In this document: positions 28,969 through 36,994 of the stretch, piece by piece | Position numbering within the stretch: position 1 is the stretch's first letter | Layout: each line of letters starts with the position of its first letter | Origin: Pseudoblastomonas marina | Lineage (GTDB): Bacteria; Pseudomonadota; Alphaproteobacteria; Sphingomonadales; Sphingomonadaceae | DNA: 64,000 bases | NCBI RefSeq assembly: GCF_014641655.1 | Contig: NZ_BMID01000001.1 | Coordinates: 2,136,427-2,200,426 of the forward strand | Direction: 5' to 3' | Program-made: the position numbers and the translations under genes | The notes under the pieces: model-generated | Told to the model about the DNA's origin: nothing | Database searches by the model: none | The model's input: the letters and a program-made list of their open reading frames with translations, nothing else

Positions 28969-29571
28969 TCAGTTCCCGCCGGTGACCCCGTCTCCCGCCG
29001 CGACATCGTCGAGCTCTTCGAGGATCGCGCGGTGCGCACCGGCATCGTCGAGCGAACGCTTTGGGATGTCGCCATCGGCCAACATCGAATTGAGTGCCGC
29101 GCGCGCACGACCGACCCGGCTCTTGATCGTGCCGATCGCGCAGCCGCAGATTTCGGCCGCCTCCTCGTAGGAAAAGCCACCCGCGCCGACCAGCAACAGC
29201 GCCTCGCGCCGCTCGGGCGGGAGCGTCAACAGCGCGCGATGCATGTCGGACAGGTGGAGCGGATCCTCCTGGCCCGCCGGGGCGGTCAGGATACGCTCGG
29301 CGACATTGTCGTCATATTCGCCGCGGAAGCGGTTGCGCCGCATATCGGTGAGATAGGCGTTCCTGAGGATCACGAAGGTCCAGGCCCGCATCGACGTGCC
29401 CGGTTCGAACCGCTCCTGCGCTGCCCACGCCTTCATCAGCGCTTCCTGCACGAGATCGTCGGCCATGTCGGGGCGCCCGCAAAGGCCGCGCGCGAATGCG
29501 CGCAGGTGCGGAATGACGGCTTCCAGCTCGCGCTTGAACGCGGCCGCGTCTTCGGCTGAGCGCTTGCTCAT
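28969..29571 (-). CDS. ecfG: General stress response sigma factor EcfG
   Basis: ECF sigma factor of 200 residues that directs RNA polymerase to GGAAC/CGTT promoters during stress. Region 2 is seen as DDLVQEALMKAWAAQERF followed by M-R-A-W-T-F-V-I-L-R-N-A-Y-L-T-D-M-R-R. Region 4 is L-P-P-E-R-R-E-A-L-L-L-V then F-S-Y-E-E-A-A-E-I-C-G-C-A-I-G-T-I-K-S-R. It overlaps nepR by four bases (its ATG covers the nepR TGA), the usual alphaproteobacterial arrangement. NepR holds it inactive until phosphorylated PhyR binds NepR. It shares the autoregulated promoter at 29840-29864. Confidence 0.95.
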   Translation of the reverse strand: MSKRSAEDAAAFKRELEAVIPHLRAFARGLCGRPDMADDLVQEALMKAWAAQERFEPGTSMRAWTFVILRNAYLTDMRRNRFRGEYDDNVAERILTAPAGQEDPLHLSDMHRALLTLPPERREALLLVGAGGFSYEEAAEICGCAIGTIKSRVGRARAALNSMLADGDIPKRSLDDAGAHRAILEELDDVAAGDGVTGGN

Positions 29572-29729
29572 TTCTTGGGTGCGTCCAGCTTGTCGAGGAG
29601 GTCCTTGAAACTCGGCGGCAGCGGTTCGTCCACCACGTCGTCGTAAAGATCGCGCAAGCCACGGGCCCAGTCGGGCTGTTTCTTGCGCGGGGTGCCGGAC
29701 TTGTCCGGTGTCTTGTCCTTGGGGGCCAT
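29568..29729 (-). CDS. nepR: Anti-sigma factor NepR
   Basis: A 53-residue anti-sigma factor, too short for most gene finders. The product starts MAPKDKTPDKSG and its core L-R-D-L-Y-D-D-V-V-D-E-P-L-P-P-S-F-K-D-L-L-D-K-L matches the NepR signature (helix 1, then P-L-P-x-x-F-x-x-L-L-x-x-L helix 2). It binds EcfG and, under stress, is sequestered by the sigma-like domain of PhyR. Its stop overlaps the ecfG start; the promoter is about 110 bases upstream. Confidence 0.92.
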   Translation of the reverse strand: MAPKDKTPDKSGTPRKKQPDWARGLRDLYDDVVDEPLPPSFKDLLDKLDAPKK

Positions 29730-29837
29730 AATGTGGCTGTTATCCGTCCTTGATCCATTTTCGCGGGCGAAAACCGTCCACCCGCCGTGGCATCGCCGAA
29801 GCGCCTGCCTTACGTGTCACCTTCGGTGCGCGCTGTC

Positions 29838-29862
29838 GGAACGAAATGCAAGGTTCGCGGTT
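29838..29862 (+). promoter_or_regulatory. EcfG-like promoter of the histidine kinase gene
   Basis: On the plus strand GGAAC (29838-29842) is followed by 16 bases and GGTT (29859-29862). It matches the consensus except for the weakly conserved first base of the -10 box. The kinase ATG lies 78 bases further on. The -35 box of each strand lies over the -10 box of the other, so the two promoters occupy the same 27 bases. Confidence 0.65.
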
Positions 29863-29864
29863 CC
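29840..29864 (-). promoter_or_regulatory. EcfG-dependent promoter of nepR-ecfG
   Basis: On the minus strand GGAAC (29864-29860) is followed by 16 bases and CGTT (29843-29840), an exact match to the EcfG consensus. It would start transcripts near 29833, giving a leader of about 100 bases before nepR. It overlaps almost fully with a plus-strand copy facing the kinase gene. Confidence 0.85.
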
Positions 29865-29939
29865 CGCAAGTGACTGTATGCCCGAAAAGGCCGGGCTGGG
29901 CGTGCGATGTGAGGGCGAAAGGCCGAATAATCAAAATCG

Positions 29940-31640
29940 ATGGCTGAGTCCTACCCCAAGAACCAACGTAGCCGGCGCGCAGCGCGCTGGTACGTGCGCT
30001 ATCCACGCGCGGCGCCGATCGGGATGTTCATCATCATCCTCGCGATCACGCTGATGGCGGTCTACGCGATCGAACGGAGCGAGGACGAGCGGGTCGCGGC
30101 GCAGACGACGCAGATTGCCGAGACGCTCGGCTCGCGGCTTGAATCGCAATCCTTGACGGCGGTCGCCTATCTGCGCGCGGGGGCGGCATTCGTCGCCAGC
30201 GAGGACGATCTCGATGCGCCCGCCTTCGAAACCTTCTTCACCGAAATGCGCGAAGATGCCCGCTATCGCGGGGTCGTCGGCATCGGCTGGGCCCCGCGGG
30301 TGGCAATTACCGAGATCGAGCAATTCGAGGAGCAGATGCGCGAAGCGGGGCGCTCCAACTTCATGCTCGATCGCGATGCCGATGCCACGCGCGACTTCAT
30401 CGTGCCGGTCCGCTTCGTCAATCCGGCAACGCTCGGCAATCGGGCGCTGGTCGGCTACGACCTTTCCTCCGACCCGGCGATCGCCGCAGCGCTCGACCAT
30501 GCCGAGCGCACCGGGCGCTCGACCGCCAGCGGCCCGATCAATCTCGGCAACACGCCCGAGGGCGACCAACGCACCGGCTTCATGCTGGTGATGCCGGTAT
30601 TCGACGACGAGTTCGGTTTTCGGGCGCTGCGCGGTTTCGTGTTTAGCCCGTTCGAGGCGCGTGGTTTCCTCGAGGACGCGATCGCCGCCGAATCGCTGCA
30701 AAACCTGTCGGTCGAGGTCTACGACGCCGAGGGCGAAGAGCGCATCGAACTCGCAAGGGGTGGAACCACGATTGAAGGCGGCGGGGTGCAACTCGCGAGC
30801 GAGACGATCAACGTTTCAGGCCGCGATTGGGACATCGCCATCGCCCAGCCCGCGGCGGGTCGCCTGTCCAATCTTGCCCTCGCGACGCTGCTGTTCGGCT
30901 TGCTCGCCTCGATCATGATCGTCGCGATCACCCGCCTGCTCACCGCGCAGGCTACCGAAGACCGCGAGGCGCTGGTCTGGTTGCAGGAGCAGAACGCGAT
31001 CCGCGACACTCTCACGCGAGAACTCAACCACCGGGTCAAGAACACGCTCGCCAACGTACTCTCGATCATTTCGCTTACGCGTCGCCGGGCCGATGATCTC
31101 GACGATTTCGCCGACAGCCTGGGCGGGCGCATCCGCGCGCTGTCGGCGACCCACGACCTGCTTACCCAATCCGATTGGGGTACGACTCCGGTGGGGTCGG
31201 TGATCGAAGCCGAAATCGCGCCCTATCGCCAGGGTCACGACATGCAGGTCCGGCTCGACGGACCCGAGGTGGAACTGGCCCCGAACGATGCATTGTCGCT
31301 CGGGCTCGCGATCCACGAGCTGGCGACCAACGCCTCCAAATACGGTTCGCTGAGCGTGCACGACGGAGAACTGGACGTGACTTGGGAACTGGTCGCGCAG
31401 GACCTCGTGCGGGTGAAATGGCGCGAGTCGGGCGGGCCCGAAGTGGCCCCCGACGACAAGCGTGGCAGCGGCTTCGGGACCGAGCTGATCAGCAAGATCG
31501 TCGCGCACGAATTGCGCAATCCGGTCGACCTGCAATTCGAAGCCCGCGGGGTTCGGTGCACGCTTACCGTCCCGGTTCGCACCCCGGCCGAATTCGGGCT
31601 GCGCGCGCCGCGCATGCCCAAGCCCCCCGAAGAAGCATAA
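29940..31640 (+). CDS. CHASE-domain sensor histidine kinase, HWE/HisKA_2 type
   Basis: Membrane sensor of 566 residues. Transmembrane helix 1 is about residues 25-43, a CHASE-type periplasmic sensor spans about 70-300 (G-V-V-G-I-G-W-A-P-R, then P-V-F-D-D-E-F-G-F-R-A-L-R-G-F-V-F), and helix 2 is about 310-333. The dimerisation helix carries the phospho-acceptor His364 in ELNHRVKNTLANV, the HWE/HisKA_2 signature. The ATPase domain follows (A-I-H-E-L-A-T-N-A-S-K-Y-G-S-L). Kinases of this type next to nepR-ecfG phosphorylate PhyR. The signal sensed is unknown. It is divergent from nepR and convergent with phyR. Confidence 0.92.
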   Translation: MAESYPKNQRSRRAARWYVRYPRAAPIGMFIIILAITLMAVYAIERSEDERVAAQTTQIAETLGSRLESQSLTAVAYLRAGAAFVASEDDLDAPAFETFFTEMREDARYRGVVGIGWAPRVAITEIEQFEEQMREAGRSNFMLDRDADATRDFIVPVRFVNPATLGNRALVGYDLSSDPAIAAALDHAERTGRSTASGPINLGNTPEGDQRTGFMLVMPVFDDEFGFRALRGFVFSPFEARGFLEDAIAAESLQNLSVEVYDAEGEERIELARGGTTIEGGGVQLASETINVSGRDWDIAIAQPAAGRLSNLALATLLFGLLASIMIVAITRLLTAQATEDREALVWLQEQNAIRDTLTRELNHRVKNTLANVLSIISLTRRRADDLDDFADSLGGRIRALSATHDLLTQSDWGTTPVGSVIEAEIAPYRQGHDMQVRLDGPEVELAPNDALSLGLAIHELATNASKYGSLSVHDGELDVTWELVAQDLVRVKWRESGGPEVAPDDKRGSGFGTELISKIVAHELRNPVDLQFEARGVRCTLTVPVRTPAEFGLRAPRMPKPPEEA

Positions 31641-31656
31641 ACCTGTTGCGCAAAGA

Positions 31657-31691
31657 AAACGGCCGGCGCGCGATCCGCGCACCGACCGTTT
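31657..31691. terminator. Bidirectional terminator between kinase gene and phyR
   Basis: Stem of about 16 pairs (AAACGGCCGG arm against ACCGACCGTTT arm, a few G-U pairs) ending in runs of A on the left and T on the right. It lies between two convergent genes and could stop transcription from both sides. Confidence 0.75.
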
Positions 31692-31715
31692 CGGCTTACT
31701 TTTCCTGCTTCGACG

Positions 31716-32501
31716 TCAGTCGTCGTTGGCGTTGAAGAACAGCGCTTGGCTGATCGCCGCGCGAACGGTCGATTCCTTGAACGGCTTGGTCACGAGATAG
31801 GTCGGCTCGGGACGGTCGCCGGTGAGCAGTCGCTCGGGATAGGCGGTGATGAAGATCACCGGCACGTCGCCCAGCGCGAGGATATCGTCGACCGCATCGA
31901 GGCCCGAGCTGCCATCGGCCAGCTGGATGTCGGCGAGCACGAGGCCGGGCCGCTTTTCTGCGACCACTTCCTGCGCCTGGGTGCGCGTGGCGGCGGTGCC
32001 GCAGATCTCATGGCCGAGATTCTTGACCAGGTCTTCGAGCTGCATCGAGATCAGCGGCTCGTCCTCGATGATCAGCACGCTGGTTGCGCTCTCCCGGTCG
32101 ATTTCCTCGATCGCTTCCTGAACGAGGCGACGCACGTCCGCTTCGTCCATTTCCATGATCTCGGCCGCTTCCTCGTCGGAGAAATCCTCCAGCGTGGTGA
32201 GCAGCAGGGCCTGGCGGCTGACCGGGGTGGCGGCGGATAGGCTCGAATGCGCGGCATTGGCCGGCTCGCCCGCGCCACCTTCCTCTCCGGCATCGATATA
32301 GGCGCTCGCCCAGACCTTGTTGAAGGCGCGGTAGAGCGGGACGCGACCGCCGCTGAGCGAATCGCGCAGATGATCGTCTGAAAGTGCGGCCTCAAGCGTG
32401 GCGCGCACGAAGGCGTCGCCGGTCGCCTGCGACCCCGTCAGGGCACGGGCATAACGACGCAGGTACGGCAGGTGTGCGGCAATTTCTTCGCCAATCGACA
32501 T
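31716..32501 (-). CDS. phyR: Response regulator PhyR (anti-anti-sigma factor)
   Basis: Master regulator of the general stress response, 261 residues. Residues 1-135 form a sigma-factor-like domain resembling EcfG regions 2 and 4 (L-L-T-T-L-E-D-F-S-D-E-E-A-A-E-I-M, V-R-R-L-V-Q-E-A). Residues 141-260 are a receiver domain with acidic patch I-I-E-D-E-P, phospho-acceptor Asp191 in LVLADIQLADG, and the conserved Thr/Lys in F-I-T-A-Y-P and V-T-K-P-F-K. When phosphorylated it binds NepR and frees EcfG. The ATG at 32499-32501 is preferred to an upstream extension, because an EcfG promoter lies within that extension. Confidence 0.96.
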   Translation of the reverse strand: MSIGEEIAAHLPYLRRYARALTGSQATGDAFVRATLEAALSDDHLRDSLSGGRVPLYRAFNKVWASAYIDAGEEGGAGEPANAAHSSLSAATPVSRQALLLTTLEDFSDEEAAEIMEMDEADVRRLVQEAIEEIDRESATSVLIIEDEPLISMQLEDLVKNLGHEICGTAATRTQAQEVVAEKRPGLVLADIQLADGSSGLDAVDDILALGDVPVIFITAYPERLLTGDRPEPTYLVTKPFKESTVRAAISQALFFNANDD

Positions 32502-32543
32502 ATTCGGTAATTCCCTTCCCGGGCTTTTCTGGTCCGCCGTCTG

Positions 32544-32568
32544 AACGCACCTTGGCCTTCGGCGTTCC
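32544..32568 (-). promoter_or_regulatory. EcfG-dependent promoter of phyR
   Basis: Minus-strand GGAAC (32568-32564), 16 bases, then CGTT (32547-32544): an exact consensus match. The phyR start lies 43 bases beyond the -10 box, giving a short leader of about 35 bases. This would make phyR part of its own regulon. Confidence 0.85.
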
Positions 32569-32689
32569 CGCCGGGTAGCGAATAGCGCTGCGCAGGGAAA
32601 GGTCTTTGCCGCCATCCGGACCGGGTCTCTGAATTTGCTTGACCTTTTGCGGCCTATTGTCTGTGACGAATCCTCGAAGGAGGGGGCAA

Positions 32690-33463
32690 TTGGCGAATTC
32701 GCATTCGATCCGTTCGGACCGAAATCACTGGGTCGCGTGTAGAGAGTGTCCGCTCGATCAGTGCGAAGGCCTGCGCCCGCACGATGCCGAAAGCGTCCGT
32801 TATCTCCAGGAATTCAAGGAAGGCGAGTTATCGCTGACGCGCAGCGGCGCGCTGCTCAACCAGGGCGCGCCCAGCCCGCATATCTACACCCTGCTCGACG
32901 GTATCATGATCCGGCAGGTCAAGCTGGAAGACGGCAGCCGCCAGATCGTGAATTTCATGTTCCCCGGAGACCTCGTCGGGCTCCAGGCGGCGATCGACCA
33001 GGACATGGAACACTCGGTGGAGGCGCTTACCGACTGTCGGCTGTGCGTCTTCCCGCGCGAACGCTTCACCGACCTCGTCACGCGCTTTCCGCGCTTTTCC
33101 TACGACGTGATCTGGCTCGCGGCGAAAGAGGAATCGGCGCTCGAAAGCCATCTCGTCGCGCTCGGCAAACGCAACGCGCACGAACGCGTGGCCTATCTGG
33201 CACTGTACCTGGTGCAGCGCGGGATCATGACCGGTCTGGCCGAGGCCAATGGCAGGGCCCGGCTCGAGATCCCCATCACCCAGCGTCAGATCGCCGACAT
33301 GTTGGGCCTGTCGCTGGTTCACACCAACCGCACGATGCAGGCGCTGCGCCAGTCCAACCTGCTGCACTGGGACGGCGATGGCATCACGATCGAGGACATG
33401 GAGGCGGCGTGCGATTACGCGAAGTTTGACGGTCTCGACGACAAGCCGCGCCCGTTCCTCTAA
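32690..33463 (+). CDS. Crp/Fnr-family regulator with Fnr-like cysteine cluster
   Basis: Transcription factor of 257 residues. The N-terminus has Cys17, Cys20 and Cys25 (CRECPLDQC), and Cys116 and Cys119 lie in the cyclic-nucleotide-like beta-roll, so an oxygen-sensing 4Fe-4S cluster is likely. The spacing is C-x2-C-x4-C rather than the x2/x5 of E. coli FNR. The DNA-binding helix is I-T-Q-R-Q-I-A-D-M-L-G-L then V-H-T-N-R-T-M-Q-A-L-R. The start is TTG at 32690 behind AGGAGG, preferred to a longer frame from 32639. It is divergent from phyR. Confidence 0.85.
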   Translation: MANSHSIRSDRNHWVACRECPLDQCEGLRPHDAESVRYLQEFKEGELSLTRSGALLNQGAPSPHIYTLLDGIMIRQVKLEDGSRQIVNFMFPGDLVGLQAAIDQDMEHSVEALTDCRLCVFPRERFTDLVTRFPRFSYDVIWLAAKEESALESHLVALGKRNAHERVAYLALYLVQRGIMTGLAEANGRARLEIPITQRQIADMLGLSLVHTNRTMQALRQSNLLHWDGDGITIEDMEAACDYAKFDGLDDKPRPFL

Positions 33464-33601
33464 CCGCCTCATATCCAAGGCCGATCGAAATTTCTGGCAA
33501 AAAATTCGCGGCGGCGGGAACCCCTTTTCTGCTCGCTCATTAAATCACTGTCACCGCCGAGACCCCCCCTCCCGTCCAAGCGGCTGGTGATACGATCCCG
33601 A

Positions 33602-33637
33602 AAGGCCTCCATTCGTTCGAATGGAGGCCTTTTTTTC
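33602..33637 (+). terminator. Intrinsic terminator of the Fnr-like gene
   Basis: Perfect 13-base stem (AGGCCTCCATTCG and its complement) with a 2-base loop followed by seven T residues, a textbook rho-independent terminator, 138 bases past the stop. The stretch from 33464 to 33601 holds no recognisable gene. Confidence 0.9.
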
Positions 33638-33705
33638 GGCTGAATCCAGTCAAATCGGGGAGGCGAACGGGTCGCATGCGCCAGCCTGAGCGGCAGTGGC
33701 GCCAT

Positions 33706-34149
33706 TCAGCGGCGGCGGGCGATCACTTCGCGCAGTCTTGCGAGCACACCGCCGCCCGTCTTGCGCTGGCGCTCGATCGCGTCGACAAGCTCCTGCGCAT
33801 CGTAGGGCTTTTCAAGCACGATGCCGAGTTCCGCGACTTCGGCGGGGATCGCTTCGGGCGCACCGGTGGCGAAGATGAAGACAGGCGGGCGCGGACCGAG
33901 CTCGGAGACCAGTTCGGCCACCGTCCATCCATCGCTTCGATCGGCGAGATGGACGTCGAGCACGATCGCATCGAAACTGTTTTCCTCGAGCGCCTCGAGC
34001 GCATCCTGCGTGGTAGGTGAAATCGTCACCTGTCGCGCACCGCGGTCGGTCAGCGTCGCCTCGAGATTGAGCGCCAGCACCGGATCGTCCTCGACGACGA
34101 GGACGGCGCCGAGATCGACTTTCTTCCTGGTGCTGTCCTGCTTGCCCAT
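33706..34149 (-). CDS. Single-domain FATGUY-type response regulator (SdrG-like)
   Basis: Stand-alone receiver of 147 residues with no output domain. Acidic pair in V-V-E-D-D-P, phospho-acceptor Asp65 in AIVLDVHLADRSDGW, then the FIFATG segment (residues 91-96) and conserved Lys114 in L-E-K-P-Y-D-A. The F-A-T-G motif marks the FATGUY group, whose sphingomonad member SdrG takes part in general stress signalling. The ATG at 34147-34149 lies just inside a consensus EcfG promoter's leader. It would act as a phosphate relay or sink between kinases and PhyR. The assignment to SdrG itself is inferred. Confidence 0.85.
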   Translation of the reverse strand: MGKQDSTRKKVDLGAVLVVEDDPVLALNLEATLTDRGARQVTISPTTQDALEALEENSFDAIVLDVHLADRSDGWTVAELVSELGPRPPVFIFATGAPEAIPAEVAELGIVLEKPYDAQELVDAIERQRKTGGGVLARLREVIARRR

Positions 34150-34200
34150 GTGGCGACCCAAATCCCGGTTCCGGAGCGGTCCTTGCCGCCTGGTTCTGCA

Positions 34201-34225
34201 AACGCCCCCTACCCAGCCTCGTTCC
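34201..34225 (-). promoter_or_regulatory. EcfG-dependent promoter of the FATGUY response regulator
   Basis: Minus-strand GGAAC (34225-34221), 16 bases, then CGTT (34204-34201) followed by T: an exact consensus match. The gene start is 52 bases downstream of the -10 box. Confidence 0.82.
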
Positions 34226-34239
34226 CGCAAACCCGGGTC

Positions 34240-35394
34240 CTAGAGGGATTTTTCGTAGATCACGTATTCGCGGTTGACGAAACTGTCGATCGCCTCTGCG
34301 ATCGCGATCATGCCCTTGTTGTCCTCGAGGATCCAGCCGATCTCGCCGCGGGTCGCGCCATAATTGGCGATCGAGTTGCGGCGAATATATTCGATCATCA
34401 TGAAGGCGAGCTGGCTCGCCATGCGCGAGCTCTGCAGGCGCTTGAGCACGCCCATCAACGGCACGCGCATCGCCGTGACGCGCGGGCGGCGCAGCCAGCG
34501 CAGCATCTTGAGCCAACCGAACGGCCACAACGACCCCTTGAGCGGCGCAATCGCCTCGTTGGCGTCGGGCAGAGTCATCATGAAAGCCACCGGTTCGCCT
34601 TCGAGTTCTGCGATCATGATCAGGTCCTCGAACACCAGCGGCTTCAGCTTCTTGCCGGCATAGGCGATCTCGGCCTCGGTGAACGGCACGAAGCCCCAAT
34701 TGTCCGACCACGCATCGTTGAGGATGCCCATGATGATCGCCGCGTCGCGCTCGAAGTGCCGCTTGTCGACCTTGCGGATCCGGATCTTCTCGTTGCGCTC
34801 GCCCGAGGCGATGATGCGCTGGAGCAGCGGCGGAAAATCCTGCGTGATGTCGAGCTCGTAGGTCAGCAGCGATTTGGCTCTGCGGTATTCGAGTCCTTCG
34901 ATCCAGGCCTGGTAGCGGGCATCGTCGTGCCCCATCATCACCGTCGGTGCGTGATCGTGCCCCTTGACCAGCAGGCCCGGCTCTTCCCACACCGACATCG
35001 ACAGCGGAGCGAGCACGCGGGTCATGCCCTGTTCGCGCAGCCATCGCTCGGCGCGGCGGATCAAGGCGACTCCCACCGCTTCGTCCACCGCTTCGAACAG
35101 GCCCCAATTGCCGGTACCAGGCCCCATGCCCTGTTCGGGCGGCTGTGCGAGTGCGAGTTCATCGATATGAGCCGAGATGCGCCCGACCACCTCTCCGCCG
35201 CGGCGGGCGAGGAAGAATTGGACCCGCGCATGGTCGAAGAACGGGTTCTTCCCCGGCGTCAGCAGTTCGCGCATTTCGCTGCGCAACGGCGCGACCCAGT
35301 TCGGATCCGATGCGTTCAGGCGATAAGCGCAATCGATAAAGGCGGCGAGGTCGCGCTTGCCGGATACGGGTTGGATGCTTATTTCACCGGCCAT
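34240..35394 (-). CDS. GNAT-like N-acyltransferase family protein
   Basis: A 384-residue cytoplasmic protein with two acyltransferase-like halves. The first carries V-Q-F-F-L-A-R-R-G-G-E-V-V-G-R-I-S and a helix with G-V-A-L-I-R-R-A-E-R-W-L-R-E-Q-G-M (acyl-CoA-binding style). The second has A-E-L-E-G-E-P-V-A-F-M-M-T-L-P-D and a long C-terminal helix. Similar proteins are common in alphaproteobacteria without an assigned reaction, and some lie near sphingolipid genes. Divergent from the desaturase gene, which may hint at lipid metabolism, but nothing shows this directly. Confidence 0.65.
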   Translation of the reverse strand: MAGEISIQPVSGKRDLAAFIDCAYRLNASDPNWVAPLRSEMRELLTPGKNPFFDHARVQFFLARRGGEVVGRISAHIDELALAQPPEQGMGPGTGNWGLFEAVDEAVGVALIRRAERWLREQGMTRVLAPLSMSVWEEPGLLVKGHDHAPTVMMGHDDARYQAWIEGLEYRRAKSLLTYELDITQDFPPLLQRIIASGERNEKIRIRKVDKRHFERDAAIIMGILNDAWSDNWGFVPFTEAEIAYAGKKLKPLVFEDLIMIAELEGEPVAFMMTLPDANEAIAPLKGSLWPFGWLKMLRWLRRPRVTAMRVPLMGVLKRLQSSRMASQLAFMMIEYIRRNSIANYGATRGEIGWILEDNKGMIAIAEAIDSFVNREYVIYEKSL

Positions 35395-35494
35395 CGAGCC
35401 CTCTCGTTCAGCATGGGTTAGCCCTGTGTTTGCGATGGCTTGCTTGTCAAGCGAGGGAGCAGCAAGCTACGCCGCGCAAGACGGATTTCGAGAC

Positions 35495-36619
35495 ATGGCA
35501 ACGACACAGAGCACCAACCTCGCCCAGGATGGCCTAGCGAAGCGCAGCATGCGCGACATCGCGCGTGCGCGCCTGCCCGATGGAAAGCCCGATGGCCGGA
35601 TCGCCGACGACAAGGCCATGCTGCGTGCTGCGCGCGAACTGACCAAGGACCTCGGCGAGGCCAATCCACGCATCTACTGGCCCGACATGCTCGCTTGCGT
35701 GATCATCGGCTACGGCGCGATGGTCGGGGCGATCCTGGTCGAGAATGTCTGGGCCGCGCTCGGCCTCGCCGCGATCTCGGTGCTGGCGATCTATCGCGCG
35801 CTGATGTTCATCCACGAATTGAGCCATATCCATCGCAATGCCCTGCCCGGTTTCCGCACCGCGTGGAACTGGCTGGTCGGAGTGCCGATGCTGACCCCTT
35901 CCTTCATGTATGAGGGCGTCCACACGCTGCACCACAACCGCACGCGCTACGGCACCAAGGAAGATCCCGAATACCTTCCCCTGGCGCGGATGAAGTGGTG
36001 GTCGCTACCGCTGTTCGTGCTGATCGCGCTGCTTGCGCCGCCGGCCTTGCTGCTCCGCTTCGCCGTGCTCAACCCCCTGAGCCTGGTGGTGCCGAAGCTG
36101 CGCGAGATCGTGTGGCAGCGCTTCTCGGCGCTTTCGATCAATCCGGACTTCCGCCGTCGCCCCCCCGAAGGCGATTTGAAGCCGCGCGTGCTGAAGCAGG
36201 AAGTGGGCGGTACGCTGTGGTCGTGGGCCCTGCTCGCCAGCATCGCCCTGCTCGGCTGGAAACCGTTCCTCGTCGCTCTGGCTATCTTCTCGACCGTAGC
36301 GGTGTTCAACCAGGTCCGTACGCTGGTGGCGCATCTGTGGGAGAACGAGGGCGAACCGATGACGGTGACCGCGCAATATCTCGATTCTGTCAACGTCCCG
36401 CCGCCCTCGCCGATGGCTGCGATCTGGGCGCCGGTCGGCTTGCGCTACCACGCGCTGCACCATTTGATGCCGTCGATGCCCTATCATTCGCTGGGCGAGG
36501 CGCATCGTCGGCTAAAGGCCAATCTTGAAGCGGATTCGACTTATCACGGCGCCAACCATCCTGGGCTGCGCCCGCTGGTGATCCGCCTGTCGCGCGCGAC
36601 CATGAGCCGCCGCGCCTAG
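35495..36619 (+). CDS. Membrane fatty acid desaturase family protein
   Basis: Di-iron membrane desaturase or hydroxylase of 374 residues. Three histidine boxes are present: HELSHIH (about residue 109), HTLHHN (about 145), and HALHH near residue 317. Four hydrophobic spans separate them as expected. It would introduce a double bond or hydroxyl group into an acyl chain; the lipid substrate is unknown. The ATG at 35495 is chosen over a frame beginning at 35357, whose extra residues run through the intergenic region and resemble no family. A hairpin follows the stop. Confidence 0.85.
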   Translation: MATTQSTNLAQDGLAKRSMRDIARARLPDGKPDGRIADDKAMLRAARELTKDLGEANPRIYWPDMLACVIIGYGAMVGAILVENVWAALGLAAISVLAIYRALMFIHELSHIHRNALPGFRTAWNWLVGVPMLTPSFMYEGVHTLHHNRTRYGTKEDPEYLPLARMKWWSLPLFVLIALLAPPALLLRFAVLNPLSLVVPKLREIVWQRFSALSINPDFRRRPPEGDLKPRVLKQEVGGTLWSWALLASIALLGWKPFLVALAIFSTVAVFNQVRTLVAHLWENEGEPMTVTAQYLDSVNVPPPSPMAAIWAPVGLRYHALHHLMPSMPYHSLGEAHRRLKANLEADSTYHGANHPGLRPLVIRLSRATMSRRA

Positions 36620-36632
36620 AATCCATAGAAAA

Positions 36633-36657
36633 CGCCGCCCGGTAGGACCGGACGGCG
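36633..36657. terminator. Hairpin terminator between desaturase and lipoprotein genes
   Basis: Nested stem CGCCG-C-CCGGT against ACCGG-A-CGGCG with a 3-base loop, between two convergent genes. AAAA precedes the left arm, which gives a T tract on the minus strand, so it best serves the lipoprotein gene read leftward. Confidence 0.6.
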
Positions 36658-36678
36658 CTCTCCTGCATAATCGGATTA

Positions 36679-36963
36679 TTATTCGACTTCGATCTCGGCG
36701 GAGGGGTTGCCATCCGCATCGACCGAAACGCTGGTGTCGCCATCGCGGACATCGGCGCGCACGCCGTTTTCGTCCACCCCGACACTCACGCCGTCGCCAT
36801 CGACTTCGGGCTGGGTCTGCACGGTGTCGACGGCGCCGGAATCGATCGGCGCGGTTTCGGCCTCGCCCACGGTGGTTTCGGTTTCGGTCGCTTCGTCGGC
36901 ATCGGCGCAGGCGGCAAGCGACAGTAGCGAAGCCGCGGTGGCGGCAGCGATAATTTTCTTCAT
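36679..36963 (-). CDS. Small acidic lipoprotein (94 aa)
   Basis: Predicted lipoprotein: MKKIIAAATAASLLSLAAC with the lipobox cysteine at residue 19. The mature part is strongly acidic (Glu, Asp, Thr) and contains V-D-G-D-G-V-S-V-G-V-D-E-N-G-V and D-T-S-V-S-V-D-A-D-G-N-P repeats that could bind divalent cations. Function unknown. AGGAG is spaced nine bases from the ATG at 36961-36963. A near-consensus EcfG promoter upstream suggests a stress-induced envelope protein. Confidence 0.68.
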   Translation of the reverse strand: MKKIIAAATAASLLSLAACADADEATETETTVGEAETAPIDSGAVDTVQTQPEVDGDGVSVGVDENGVRADVRDGDTSVSVDADGNPSAEIEVE

Positions 36964-36994
36964 CGACGGTCTCCTGTTTGGTCGTCGGTGGGAA

